From Dirofilaria immitis (Eukaryota > Nematoda > Chromadorea > Rhabditida > Onchocercidae): a stretch of DNA of 64,000 nucleotides. The translations under genes and the position numbers were made by a program. Position 1 is the first letter of the stretch. Every line of letters starts with the position of its first letter. The stretch covers positions 1-64,000 of the forward strand of contig JAKNDB010000018.1 of assembly GCA_024305405.1 (NCBI GenBank). The letters are read 5' to 3'. This document shows, one piece after another, positions 40,631 through 50,589 of the stretch. The notes under the pieces were generated by a model. The model ran no database searches. It was given only the letters and a program-made list of their open reading frames with translations, and had not been told where the DNA came from.

Positions 40631-41104
40631 TATGTATTCAATAATAATAAAATATTTGAAACGAATTCTCGTAAATATAAATTAATGTTATGTTTTTAAA
40701 TACAGTGAATTATTATCATTTTTTCTTTAATTAACTAAGCCTATATACAATTTTGGGATTGTTATAAAGCAATTCCAACAATGAAAGATGCTCGTTCGTT
40801 CATCAATTTTTTCGATTACTAACGATTTTCTCAGGAAATTGATAGCGAATTCTGCATTTATCATTGCCTTTTACTGATTGAATACAGCTATTGGAGATCT
40901 TTCGACAGGATTCAATTGGTAAAGGCCTGATCATTTGATTTTTGAGATTGTCTCTGCTTGTTGTATTATCTAATAATTCTTCTGTAATGTCCATCAATAT
41001 CAAATCCGTCGGTAATCAATAAAAACCCTATATCTAGATTTTTATCTATAACAATAAAAAGTATTTTTAACAGCAGTGATTAGAAAAAAGGAAAATACGA
41101 TATT
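40631..41104. repeat. Left arm of large inverted repeat
   Basis: This arm matches the reverse complement of 41284-41760 almost base for base, with only scattered substitutions and small indels seen by eye. It contains a minus-strand open frame, MDITEELLDNTTSRDNLKNQ and on to position 40803, whose product is not recognised. The inner end is the motif AGTATTTTTAACAGCAGTGA plus an A/G-rich tail. Confidence 0.88.
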
Positions 41105-41283
41105 CTTGTTATCTTCTTACTATCATTTAAACGAAATGTATTACGAATTAACTATGTATTTGATGGGAATACTAACTGCGATAATACAGCCATTGCAATA
41201 TTGTCTTCGTAATCAGTATTTTCAGACATTATAATGTAATTGAAAAAATTGATCAAAAAATATAATTTATTTTAAAAATTACA
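41105..41283 (-). pseudogene. Isolated srx-like receptor exon 1 in the inverted-repeat spacer
   Basis: On the minus strand an ATG near 41230 opens MSENTDYEDNIAMA, then the frame shifts by one and continues toward IAVSIPIK. The same first exon occurs at 46507 (MTENNVYEDNIAIACIAM), 58985, 62741 and 63595. It encodes the extracellular N-terminus and the start of TM1. The other exons are not adjacent in the right orientation: the nearest exon 2 lies on the opposite strand at 41917. It is a stranded exon between the arms of an inverted repeat. Confidence 0.75.
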
Positions 41284-41760
41284 ATATCGTATTTTCCTTT
41301 TTTCTAATCACTGCTGTTAAAAATACTTTTTATTGTTATAGATAAAAAATCTAGATATAGGGTTTTTATTGATTACCGACGGATTTGATATTGATGGACA
41401 TTACAGAAGAATTATTAGATAATACAACAAGCAGAGACAATCTCAAAAAATCAAATGATCAGGTCTTTACCAATTGAATCCTGTCGAAAGATCTCCAATA
41501 GCTGTATTCAATCAGTAAAAGGCAATGATAAATGCAGAATTCGCTATCAATTTCCCGAGAAAATCGTTAGTAATCGAAAAAATTGATGAACGAACGAGCA
41601 TCTTTCATTGTTGAAATTGCTTTATAACAATCCCAAAATTGTATATAGGCTTAGTTAATTAAAGACAAAGATGATAATAATTCACTGTATTTAAAAACAT
41701 AACATTAATTTATATTTACGAGAATTCGTTTCAAATATTTTATTATTGAATACTAACATA
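41284..41760. repeat. Right arm of large inverted repeat
   Basis: Reverse complement of 40631-41104. The open frame mirrored here (from 41395 on the plus strand) starts MDITEELLDNTTSRDNLKK and differs by an extra A that ends it sooner than in the left arm. Near-identity of the arms points to a recent inverted duplication, or to gene conversion between arms. Confidence 0.88.
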
Positions 41761-41916
41761 GTCAGAAATGTATAGCTTATGTAGAAATTGAATCTAAAGC
41801 TCGTTAAGTTGAAAATCGAATCCCTGGATTACAATCTCACAGATACCTCTATTTCATATAATTTCTTATGATGGTAAGAATGATAAAATCAATCAGTTTC
41901 CATGCTTTCATTCATC

Positions 41917-42079
41917 ATAGGTATCGATTATTGGTTTGATCAGCAGTAGTTTATCGTTGTATATGCTACGTACGAAGTCATATTTTCACAATGCATTTGG
42001 AATTTTATGCAGCGGTTTCTTGATATGTAATCTGCAATCTATATTTACACTCTTTACATGGTGTACTATTGTTTTATCT
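41917..42079 (+). pseudogene. Isolated srx-like receptor exon 2 (TM1-TM2)
   Basis: After a CATCATAG acceptor the plus strand reads VSIIGLISSSLSLYMLRTKS, YFHNAFGILCSGFLICN and LQSIFTLFTWCTIVLSV up to a GTAAGC donor. NAFGxLC...N...FxxW is the TM2 signature of nematode srx-type chemoreceptors. No matching exon 3 follows in this orientation. The exon and its flanking intron are nearly identical to the inverted block at 45886-46036, so one was copied from the other or both from a common source. Confidence 0.8.
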
Positions 42080-44150
42080 GTGTAAGCTACGCTGATTACG
42101 CTTTTGAAGATAAATTGAATGTTTGCTGTTCTCATTCGTTCTGATTTTGCAATTGGCATATGATCTCCGTAGTTTTTCTTTTTCACTGTAAAAGATTGTG
42201 CTTGTTTGATTAAAATCTACTCTCTAATTTGTAATCGTCACTCGTAAATAGATATTCCTCAGTTGAAATCGATTGTAACCATAATAATTTTTGTTTTATT
42301 GGCAATTTTATGAATTTGAAGATTCAAGCTGTTGTTTTTGATAATCACTTACTAAAACGATTTCCAATCAATAAGTTTTTTTATTTCTTGAACAGAGATG
42401 AATGGAGATTTGAGGCTGCTTTTACGACTAAATTTTTTTCCTTCATCACTTTCATAGACTTCTTTAATTTCGATTCCTCATCACAACCAGTTTAATTCTT
42501 TTTCTTTTAACTATCTTGGTTCTTTCCACACAGCTTGTAATTTTTAATCCTTCAAATGAAAGTCCCTCAGTTGTCACATTAGTTGAATTGTGTTCGTTGG
42601 GAATGTGACGGAATGAATTCTTTTCTTTCTTATTTCTTCGATCGATTCTGTACAAGGATTGGCAATAGTCACGAATGATTTTCTATCCAGCATAGCGCAC
42701 AATGAGAATCGGATCGTAACCTTTTTGCACATTTTCATGATCTAATTGTTTAATTACGAATGGAGCAGCTCTTACTCCTATAAGCATAGATTTCACGAAG
42801 TATAATCATCCTTTAATGACAAAATTCGAAATTTGATTTTTTTGAGATTTGAATAAAGGATTCATTTATCTAAGAATTATTAAGTAAAACAAACTTTACA
42901 CTAAAAATTTTTCCATCATAAATTGATTTAATTATTCTGGGGGTATTCTTTCACAGAAGATACTTAATTATTTCGACGTATGTATAATGCGAAATTATTT
43001 CGGTTATTCCGGAAGAGATCAGACATCAATTATGAAAATGAATTAGTACAGTATTCAATTCCTTCTGATTTTCAATTCTTTTTATAAATCATAAGAATTT
43101 GTATGGATATTTGCACAATATTGAGATGCCCGGTTTCTTCTTACTGTTTTTATATAAAAATGATTTGATAATTTCTACAAAATTTTTAATACAGGCAGCT
43201 ATTAAAGAGCTCCGACGAACCTATTACCGTACTGAGATTTCGAGGCAATGTCAAGCTTCATTCTTATTTAAATAGAAAGTTTTATTTGAAATTATAACGA
43301 AGGCAAAATAAACCGATTTTTTCGATTTCTTTTTTCGACAATTAACATTCATTCATAAAAATTTGAATTCAGAGAATTTGCGCAATGCATAATTGATTTT
43401 TATTGGCTCCTGGGCTATTATTTATAAAATTACCAAGTTCCTAGAACTAATATGACATGGATTCTTTACCGTTTATTGGGCTTCGTTTTATCTATAAATA
43501 AATCAAGAAATTTATTAATCCGCAAGAAAAATAATGCAAACAAATTAGATCCTTTTCTGTCAAAGCAATACTATCCAAAAAACACAACAGATATCTGCAA
43601 AACGATTATAAATAACAGATCTTTAATTTCGATCCGAAGTAGTTTAAAATATATGGTGTTCAGTCGAAATATTTTATTTAAATTATATATTATGGTGCTT
43701 TCTAAAACGGGACTAAGAGCTAGTAACTGTAGCAATTTTCAACGTAAATGTTCAGTATTTCGAAAAACATACTTAATTCTATTAAGATTTTCCCATGAAA
43801 AATACTTCTTTCATTTCATCTAAAATTTTCAATACAAACTAAAGAATTAATGGGCAAAATAAACATTGAGATATCAGATAGTTAGTGAAACAAAACACTG
43901 GACTTAATCTAATCAAGTGACTTCTTAAGTTTATACCAAAAATTTTATTCAGATTTTACTGCCTGGTATCCAGACATTCTGATTATTAAATTTCGCGACT
44001 TCCAAAAAAAACAAAAAAGAAACATTAAGGAAATTAAGTTTAAATTCGCATTATTTATTGCAATAAATTCCAATGTAAAGCAAATAGCAAAATAGCTAAT
44101 CGTTATAGTATTTGATATATCAATAATAGAAAAAATATTAATTAAATAAA
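42080..44150. other. Non-coding stretch with an unrecognised open frame
   Basis: AT-rich DNA. The longest open frame is plus-strand 43452-43823 (123 codons, Lys/Ile/Asn-rich, no motif), with no sign of splicing or homology. Parts near 43.4 and 43.9 kb resemble sequence near 55.5 and 60.9 kb, suggesting flanks of duplicated receptor units. Confidence 0.4.
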
Positions 44151-45885
44151 CAAGAATGCAAAGCGATTCAGTACTTTACAATGGCGCGAAGACGGCAAAA
44201 GTTCGTGGTTGGTGCCACACTCGTCGCCCAGGAATTTGTTTTCCAAATAATGTTACGGTTAAAAATTAGAAGGATTATTCTGAAAATCAAGCAAAATCAA
44301 TCAGACATGCATAGAAAATGAGTATAATATATAGAATTAATTTCATACAGTCAAATCAAGGGTTTCAGAGATCGTTTTATCAATTTGAAATCCAAAAAAA
44401 TATAGAGTTAAATGAAAGCAACTGGAAAAATCATATGAAATAATCAGATGATAAATGTTGATATGGAGTGGTCTGCCGCTTTTAGTTAGAGAGAGAAATT
44501 AAATATCACTTACCCAACTATTGAGTGTGTTATGATCCACGTAATTAGAATTGTATATTCCATGTCACGTAATTAAGAATTGCATATGCATTAGAATCCA
44601 TGCAGTTAGAATTTACATTAGAATTCACATAATTAGAATCGTAATTGAACTGTATTAAAATTCACGAAAAGTACTTACCCATCTACTGACTGCATTAGAA
44701 TCCATGCAATTGTACTCGATGCAAACAGAAGCCATTTATTCGTAAATAGAAATGAATGAATGGTCAATAAGATAATACACGAGACAGAGATGAAGCTAAG
44801 TAAACATGACTATAAAAATAATTATACTGTATTATGTGCACTGAAATACATCATTATAATGTAGATGCAGAATTTAAATAACATCTACTTCATCATACTT
44901 GCTTAACTATCATAATTTTCAGAAGGAAGCAGTGTCAAGGTGAGTTGGTTTGGCAACTCATTTTCTCGGTAATGTTTGAATTTCTATTTATTACCTGTTT
45001 GAAAAACACTATGTCTCTTTCTTTAACAATATTGCAAATTGAAATTATCGTATTTCGTCCGATTGTCTGAAATCCAAGAGAAAGTTATTAGAATCCTGTC
45101 TGCATTCTTGCTTTGTAGACTTAACTTACAAGAAGAAAGGAATGCTCCTGACAACGGTATATAATGAGTTACCAAAGCAATAATTTAAACTTACTTTTCG
45201 ATATATAATTATTTTAATCAAAGTAATGACATCGGGAAATGCCGTTAATATTAATATAAATAGTGATAAAGAATCAACCATACAGCATGTTTTACCATAA
45301 GAATCTCGGTAGAAAAAGCGTTATGATGAATTTTGATTGAATAGAAGCGAACAATCTTCTGCAACAATTTTCTTATAACGATCAATAAAAGCCAATATGA
45401 ATAATTTGCACCATTCTACGAATTTTGAAAATAATGATTCACCTGAGCATTGAATGAGACTGTGATGATAAATTGATGATACTCCAACAGATTTTAATTT
45501 CAACATCTATCATTCAGATCCAAGATTCGTTGTGATACAGAAATCTTTACAAAAATATCGATGAAAATTTTTCGCAATGTTGCAAAAAAATATCAGAAGC
45601 ATTATCAAATTATTTAGTGCTTAAGAAAATAAGAATCTTTTCCTGCTGTATGCTTACAGTGCAAGTGTGCCATGCATATAGCCATTCCAAGTGTCCATGA
45701 GATGATTCCAGCGGTGAAGGCTCTTGCATTTGTCCATAATTGTTTATATTTTATTGGATATATGACAGCACACAATCGATAAAGAGCGACAAAGAAGTGC
45801 AGGAAAATCGAGCCATAATATGGTCCGTTTACCAAAACTCCTACTAATCGTGCCCAAAACGATTCTGACGTCGATAGCACCGCAG

Positions 45886-46036
45886 CGGTTTCTTGATATG
45901 TAACCTGCAATCTATATTTACACTCTTTACATGGTGTACTATTGTTTTATCTGTGTAAGCTACGCTGATTACGCTTTGGAAGATAAATTGAATGTTTGCT
46001 GTTCTCATTCGTTCTGATTTTCCAATTGGCATATGA
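45886..46036 (+). other. Inverted exon 2 block inside receptor copy A
   Basis: The plus strand here repeats 41995-42150 almost exactly (second half of exon 2 plus its intron), whereas the surrounding receptor gene runs on the minus strand. The junction with exon 3 is at about 45885, inside the conserved GTGCTATCG start of that exon. This is a local inversion breakpoint. Confidence 0.78.
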
Positions 46037-46159
46037 TAGCATATACAACGATAAACTACTGCTGATCAAAACAATAGTAGCATATACAACGATAAACTAC
46101 TGCTGATCAAAACAATAGTAGCATATACAACGATAAACTACTGCTGATCAAAACAATAA
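46037..46159. repeat. Three 41-bp tandem repeats derived from receptor exon 2
   Basis: Three head-to-tail units start at 46037, 46078 and 46119 with almost no difference. On the minus strand each unit contains the coding start of exon 2 (the ISSSLSLYML stretch of TM1). The unit length is not a multiple of three, so it also breaks the frame. It is not a CRISPR array: units abut without spacers. Confidence 0.9.
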
Positions 46160-46507
46160 TCGATACCTATGATGCAAAAGCATGAAAGCATGAAACTGAC
46201 CTTTAATAAGTTGTATCAGATATCTGCAAAATTATTACCAATGGATTCTAATTTGCACCTTTAAAACTTTCTACGACATAATAACAGTAAGTTTACTATT
46301 CTTTGAATAAAAAGTTGATATTGTTCACAGTAGCGGTTATATGAGGATACCATATCAGCTTTTTGTATTCATTTTAAGTTTCAGTTCCATGTTTTTTATT
46401 ATCATTTAAACATAGTTTATTAAATTATTTAGTTTATTCGATGGAACACTAACCATAGCAATACAAGCTATTGCAATATTGTCTTCATAAACATTATTTT
46501 CAGTCAT

Positions 46508-47747
46508 TATAGTGCACTTGAGAATTAATTAAATTTGATGAAAGTCTTTACATTAAATATAATCGCCAGAACTGTTAATGAATAAGGCAAGATCAAAACA
46601 AATAGAGCCAATAAAAGGATAAAAAACGATAGATGTAAAAATTCATTTAATCATTAACTTTTCAAAAAAAAAAGATTCAAATGCTCGATTTAAATTTAAG
46701 GAAACCAAGAAATATCTGCCTCTATAAGAAAAACATCAAGCGTTATAAGGAAGATTATTTTCATGTTCACAATTCTGTTAAAGCAGCGAGAAAAGCAAAG
46801 TATTAGTTATTTTTATATATACATATTCTCTTAAATATGCATGCATGTTATGCAAACATATATAATTAGTGAATATTTTCCTGTATAAATAAAAACGATG
46901 CATAAAAGCATCAATCCCATAAAAATTTAATGCTTAAAACATTTGATGGTTTTCTTGTACAAAGTTTACCTTGATATTATTCTAAATTTCAATTTAAAAT
47001 ACATTAACACACCAATTTAGAATTTCACCCTATATACTAATGATTATAAAATTGCCTCTATTCTTTAGTTTTATGGAGTATGAAATAGGCAATTTTTTTT
47101 TATATCAGACTCTACAAATTTAAACAAACATTATAGTAACGCATTGAAATAAGAACAGAAGCAATGAAAATTGAATGAAAAAATCCACTTAAAACTGTGA
47201 TATTCGTTTCTGAATACTTCTACAAAAAATTCCATGCTGCAAAATATTTTGATTATAATATTTACGATAAGAATAAAAGTAATCGAAGGCAATAATGTAA
47301 ACTGAACAAAAAAGATAACTGAATAGGCCAAAGTATCTCTTGCAAAAGAATCTAAAGGATGGGAGAGACGCTTTCCGTATCTAACAGTGATTCACGAAAC
47401 AGATTAATTAGCAACAATACATGTCGTGAATTTTTCTCCTTATGAAGAAGTGGAAATTATAGATAGAGTTTAAGTCGCGTGACGAATGGGCTATTATAAA
47501 CTCTATTCGCGATAATCACGGCGCAGGGTAACAGTGAAAATCCATAGTTGAATATATATATATAAGAAAACTAGAAATATTCCTAGTGGAAGAAATTTGC
47601 GCGAAGTCGTTAGAATATCGAGCTGAAACGTCGTGTCGGTGGTTGCAAAGCAGCTAATTCGTCGAATAAGCGCTTTTTGAAGCGCTATTGAGCGCTATTG
47701 TAAAATGACGTTTCCTTTCATAGTTGGAATTCTTACAACACATCAAT
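46508..47747. other. Non-coding stretch between receptor copy A and the LTR element
   Basis: Mostly AT-rich. A less AT-rich part at about 47460-47720 contains a repeated AGCGCT-containing motif (about 47668-47700) and ends at the 5' LTR. It may be remnant repeat DNA; no coding signal was recognised. Confidence 0.4.
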
Positions 47748-48319
47748 TGTCGCGAATTCGCATTCTAAATGAACCATCAAATAAATTTCTCATTGTAAAT
47801 AAATGTCAACAACACCATGAATCATTTAATCAGTTTTACATTTCTTAGTTTCCCACGCTTTTTTGTTTTTGTTTTTATCTGAGCTCATACCCATGGGAAA
47901 TGCCTTTGTTAGCAATCGCTTATAATATTTATCTGAAATTCACATCTTTGTCCAAATTCTCATCCTAATCTTCTCACTGAATTTTGTCTAGGTTGTAATT
48001 GAGTCTTAACAGCCCGCTGCCTAATGGGAAAACCACTCCCATTCCTAATCCAGAAAATATTCAAATAATAAAATACTGCCATAAAACTCTATTGTATAAC
48101 GAAACGGATATCTTTTTACAAATAAAAGTTTTTACTATCGAGTGGACTCAACACAATTCCAGCCAGCCCAATTCAATTCAACTTAGCACAATTTAACACA
48201 ATACAACTCAATTCACCTCAGCGAACCCCAGTAAGCTGATCAACTAACACGACGGATCAACTCGTTGAAACACTGCTAGTATTTGGCTAATATTCGACAT
48301 CACACATCGCGACTAAAAA
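47748..48319 (+). repeat. 5' LTR of BEL/Pao element
   Basis: Direct repeat of 53247-53845. It starts TGTCGCGAATTCG and ends near GCGACTAAAAA. It contains the poly-T/GTTTTTG tract near 47860 and the shared block around 47999-48120. It differs from the 3' LTR by several substitutions and small indels. Confidence 0.9.
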
Positions 48320-48338
48320 GTCCGCGAGAGACTTGATT

Positions 48339-48353
48339 TGGTGCCCGAGTGAG
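48339..48353 (+). promoter_or_regulatory. Candidate primer-binding site
   Basis: TGGTGCCCGAGTGAG begins with TGG, as needed to pair with a tRNA 3' CCA end, and lies about 20 bp after the LTR. The matching tRNA was not identified, and the gap from the LTR is longer than usual. Confidence 0.45.
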
Positions 48354-48359
48354 ATCACG

Positions 48360-48776
48360 ATGTCAAGCAGCATTATCGCTAGTATTCAATCGCCAAAAAC
48401 CAGGTTAGCCTCTCTTAAAGAGATATCCCTAGAATTCGAATCTCCGCATCCAAACTCCTCATTAGATCAATTGGGAATCCTTTACACAACCAGGAAACAA
48501 GTACTCGCAGACAAATTCGATAGAATCCAATTATGTGTTAGGGAGCTTGAAGATGCTTACTACACATGGCTCAGATATATTCAAACCATCACTGCGACAA
48601 AAAAAAGAGAAGAAGAGGAGAAGGCTTACGAATGCATCATTGAGAGTGAAGACGAACTATTCCGAAGAATGCATGAGCGGAAGGAAACGTTGATTATGTT
48701 AACGAGGTATATGGATGACACCGAGCAAAGTTGGAGAAGTTATACAAAAGAAAGAGTAAGGGATAGAAGAGATTAA
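48360..48776 (+). CDS. gag N-terminal open frame of the BEL/Pao element
   Basis: The ATG at 48360 opens a frame of about 138 codons: Ser-rich start, then a Glu/Arg/Lys-rich coiled-coil-like stretch, ending SYTKERVRDRRD and a stop. This is the usual N-terminal region of BEL gag, which multimerises in the particle. It is the longest intact frame in the element. The continuation (48777 onward) is in other frames. Confidence 0.7.
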   Translation: MSSSIIASIQSPKTRLASLKEISLEFESPHPNSSLDQLGILYTTRKQVLADKFDRIQLCVRELEDAYYTWLRYIQTITATKKREEEEKAYECIIESEDELFRRMHERKETLIMLTRYMDDTEQSWRSYTKERVRDRRD

Positions 48777-49690
48777 TTCCTTCTTCAAACCTTATTGTCA
48801 ATCTTGCTCAATTATCGCTGCCTACCTTCAATGGTGACCCCAGACAATGGCAGCAGTTTCGGAGGAGATTCAACGCGACATTCCATTCGCAAAAATTCCT
48901 GAAATCCAAAAATTGAATTATTTGTTCTCATTTTTCAGAGGTAATGCTTTAGAAGTTGTATCAGGCTGTAGCACCTGAAAATTACGAAGTAATCAGACAA
49001 CTGCTTAGTGACAAATATGGAGACCCTCGAGAATAACGACGATATTATACAGCGAACTCCAAGCCATGAAAAGAAATGAAATGATAAGGAAAATGAAATG
49101 AAATGATATGGATGGCCATGACCGAAAATATGAGCGAGTGCTACGACAATTGGAAGCCACAGGAGAGAAATTGGAACATTCAAGTATCCAAAGAACGATA
49201 GAAAGTAAGTACCATTATGGGTTTTGAGGAAGATATATGCTCAAAAGAGAGTAGAAGTGTCTTGATCAACTTCAAAACTTAGAGACTTTCTCTCGAATTT
49301 AAATCATGTAACCCAACAGGTCAAGAATTGTCAGAATCCTTCCACATTTACGGATACTAAGCTTACATTCAACAAGTTAGGATAAAAACCCAGATATAAT
49401 CCAGAAGAAACATCAGCATTTGTCGATGGTAAATAGCAAATTCAAAACTTTCATCATCCGCAGTTTAAAGTGATCAACACTCATGACAATTCATTAAAAC
49501 TAAAAGATGGCCGTGTATATTCTGTACACAAGATCATTGGGATAGTGAATGCGACGTCTATACAACTGCTAATGGTAGAAAGAATCGCCTCAAATCGATA
49601 AAGAAAAGTCCGATCTGTTTTAAAGACAATCACAACGGCGAAAGATGTAAAATCAAAAAACGATGTTTTTATTGCAAGACCCTTCACAAT
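48777..49690 (+). pseudogene. gag C-terminal remnant with zinc knuckles
   Basis: The reading shifts frame several times. It contains a DUF1759-like block (IPEIQKLNYLFSFFRGNALE near 48890-48950; YEVIRQLLSDKYGDP near 48980-49025). A Cys/His-rich stretch lies at 49500-49690 (CIFCTQDHWDSEC ... RCFYCKTLHNSAL), two zinc knuckles that bind nucleic acid. Stops interrupt it. Confidence 0.75.
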
Positions 49691-50589
49691 AGTGCGTTGT
49701 GAGACAACGGAAATACAACTTCATCAAACAACTTGGTTCATTCCGAAGTCAAGATAATCAAGAAAATCTTCTAATTCCTTACAAAAAAAAAAAATTGTTC
49801 AGTTTCTCTTATAACTCAAGCTACACAATTCGAACAAGTACAACAAAAGAAACTTTAACGTTATGCAAGGAAATAAAAGTTTCTAATCCAACTCAATCCC
49901 AGCAACAAAGGAAGGCCTTACCACTATTCGAATAGGTTAGCAATTCTCCTTCATTTCTCAGAAGTTATTGCAACAATTGAAGTTAATAGAATCTGACAAA
50001 CAAATTATGAAAATAACTCCATTCGGCATGAGGAATCTGACACTGTGTCCCACGGCTTCTACGTAATTGAACGTGCGAACAATGGAAAGACGTTATAAGA
50101 GTATGTGTTAATGTAGTCGAACACCTAACAAATGAATTGCAGGTCGTGGTTACTACAAAAGAAATTCGATTTCAAGAATTAACAAATTATTGGGAGAAAC
50201 CTGACATTGATTGGAGCCGATTATTCTTTTAAGTTTATTAAATTGCAGAATATACAACCATTGACTTGATCACATGTTGATACAATCAAAAGTTGTTCCC
50301 ATGATTGCCGGACATGGAGATGTGAGTAAACTTTGTCAAAATAATATTTCTCCACAAAATTTGATATGTACCGCTAAGGCTAATATTAATACAGAACTAA
50401 AAATTTTTGGAGATTAGAATCAATAAGAATTCAAGAGTCTCTAAATGATAATGATGATGAAGAAACTCTGAAACGCTTTCTAAGAACACTCGAGAAAAAG
50501 GATGGTCGGTATCATGCTTGCTAGTCATGGAGGGATTCTAAACAAAAATTAAGCGACAACTATGGTTCATGCTTGGAACGTTTAAAGAA

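Larger units (their letters stand above)
44160..46507 (-). pseudogene. srx-like serpentine chemoreceptor copy A, scrambled
   Basis: Nematode srx-type 7TM receptors are chemosensory GPCRs. Minus-strand exons: exon 1 at 46507 (MTENNVYEDNIAIACIAM, GTTAGT donor); exon 2 replaced by a triplicated piece plus an inverted piece; exon 3 at 45885-45658 (FWARLVGVLVNG, then FFVALYRLCAVIYPIKYKQL and GIISWTLGMA, i.e. TM3-TM4 with an R-C-A motif in the DRY position); exon 4 at 45358-45195 (EDCSLLFNQNSS, stop, FFYRDSYGKTCC, TM5); a small exon near 45.1-45.0; exon 6 near 44750-44690 (NKWLLFASSTIAWILMQSVD, TM7); and a tail exon near 44.2. Exon inversion and an in-frame TAA in exon 4, where copy B has Tyr, show it is dead. 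Copy B supplies the normal exon order. Confidence 0.82.

Noticed and set aside
40803..41003. Open frame in the inverted-repeat arm as a transposase
   Set aside because: No DDE or helix-turn-helix motif was seen and the second arm's copy is truncated; left as part of the repeat.
41986..42186. Minus-strand open frame of 66 codons, also repeated at 45844-46032
   Set aside because: It is the shadow of receptor exon 2, whose plus-strand reading gives the transmembrane signature.
43452..43823. 123-codon plus-strand open frame
   Set aside because: Its composition follows local AT bias, with no motif, splice context or homologue recognised; not listed as a gene.
46037..46159. Possible CRISPR-like array
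   Set aside because: The three 41-bp units abut without spacers and derive from receptor exon 2; the genome is eukaryotic.
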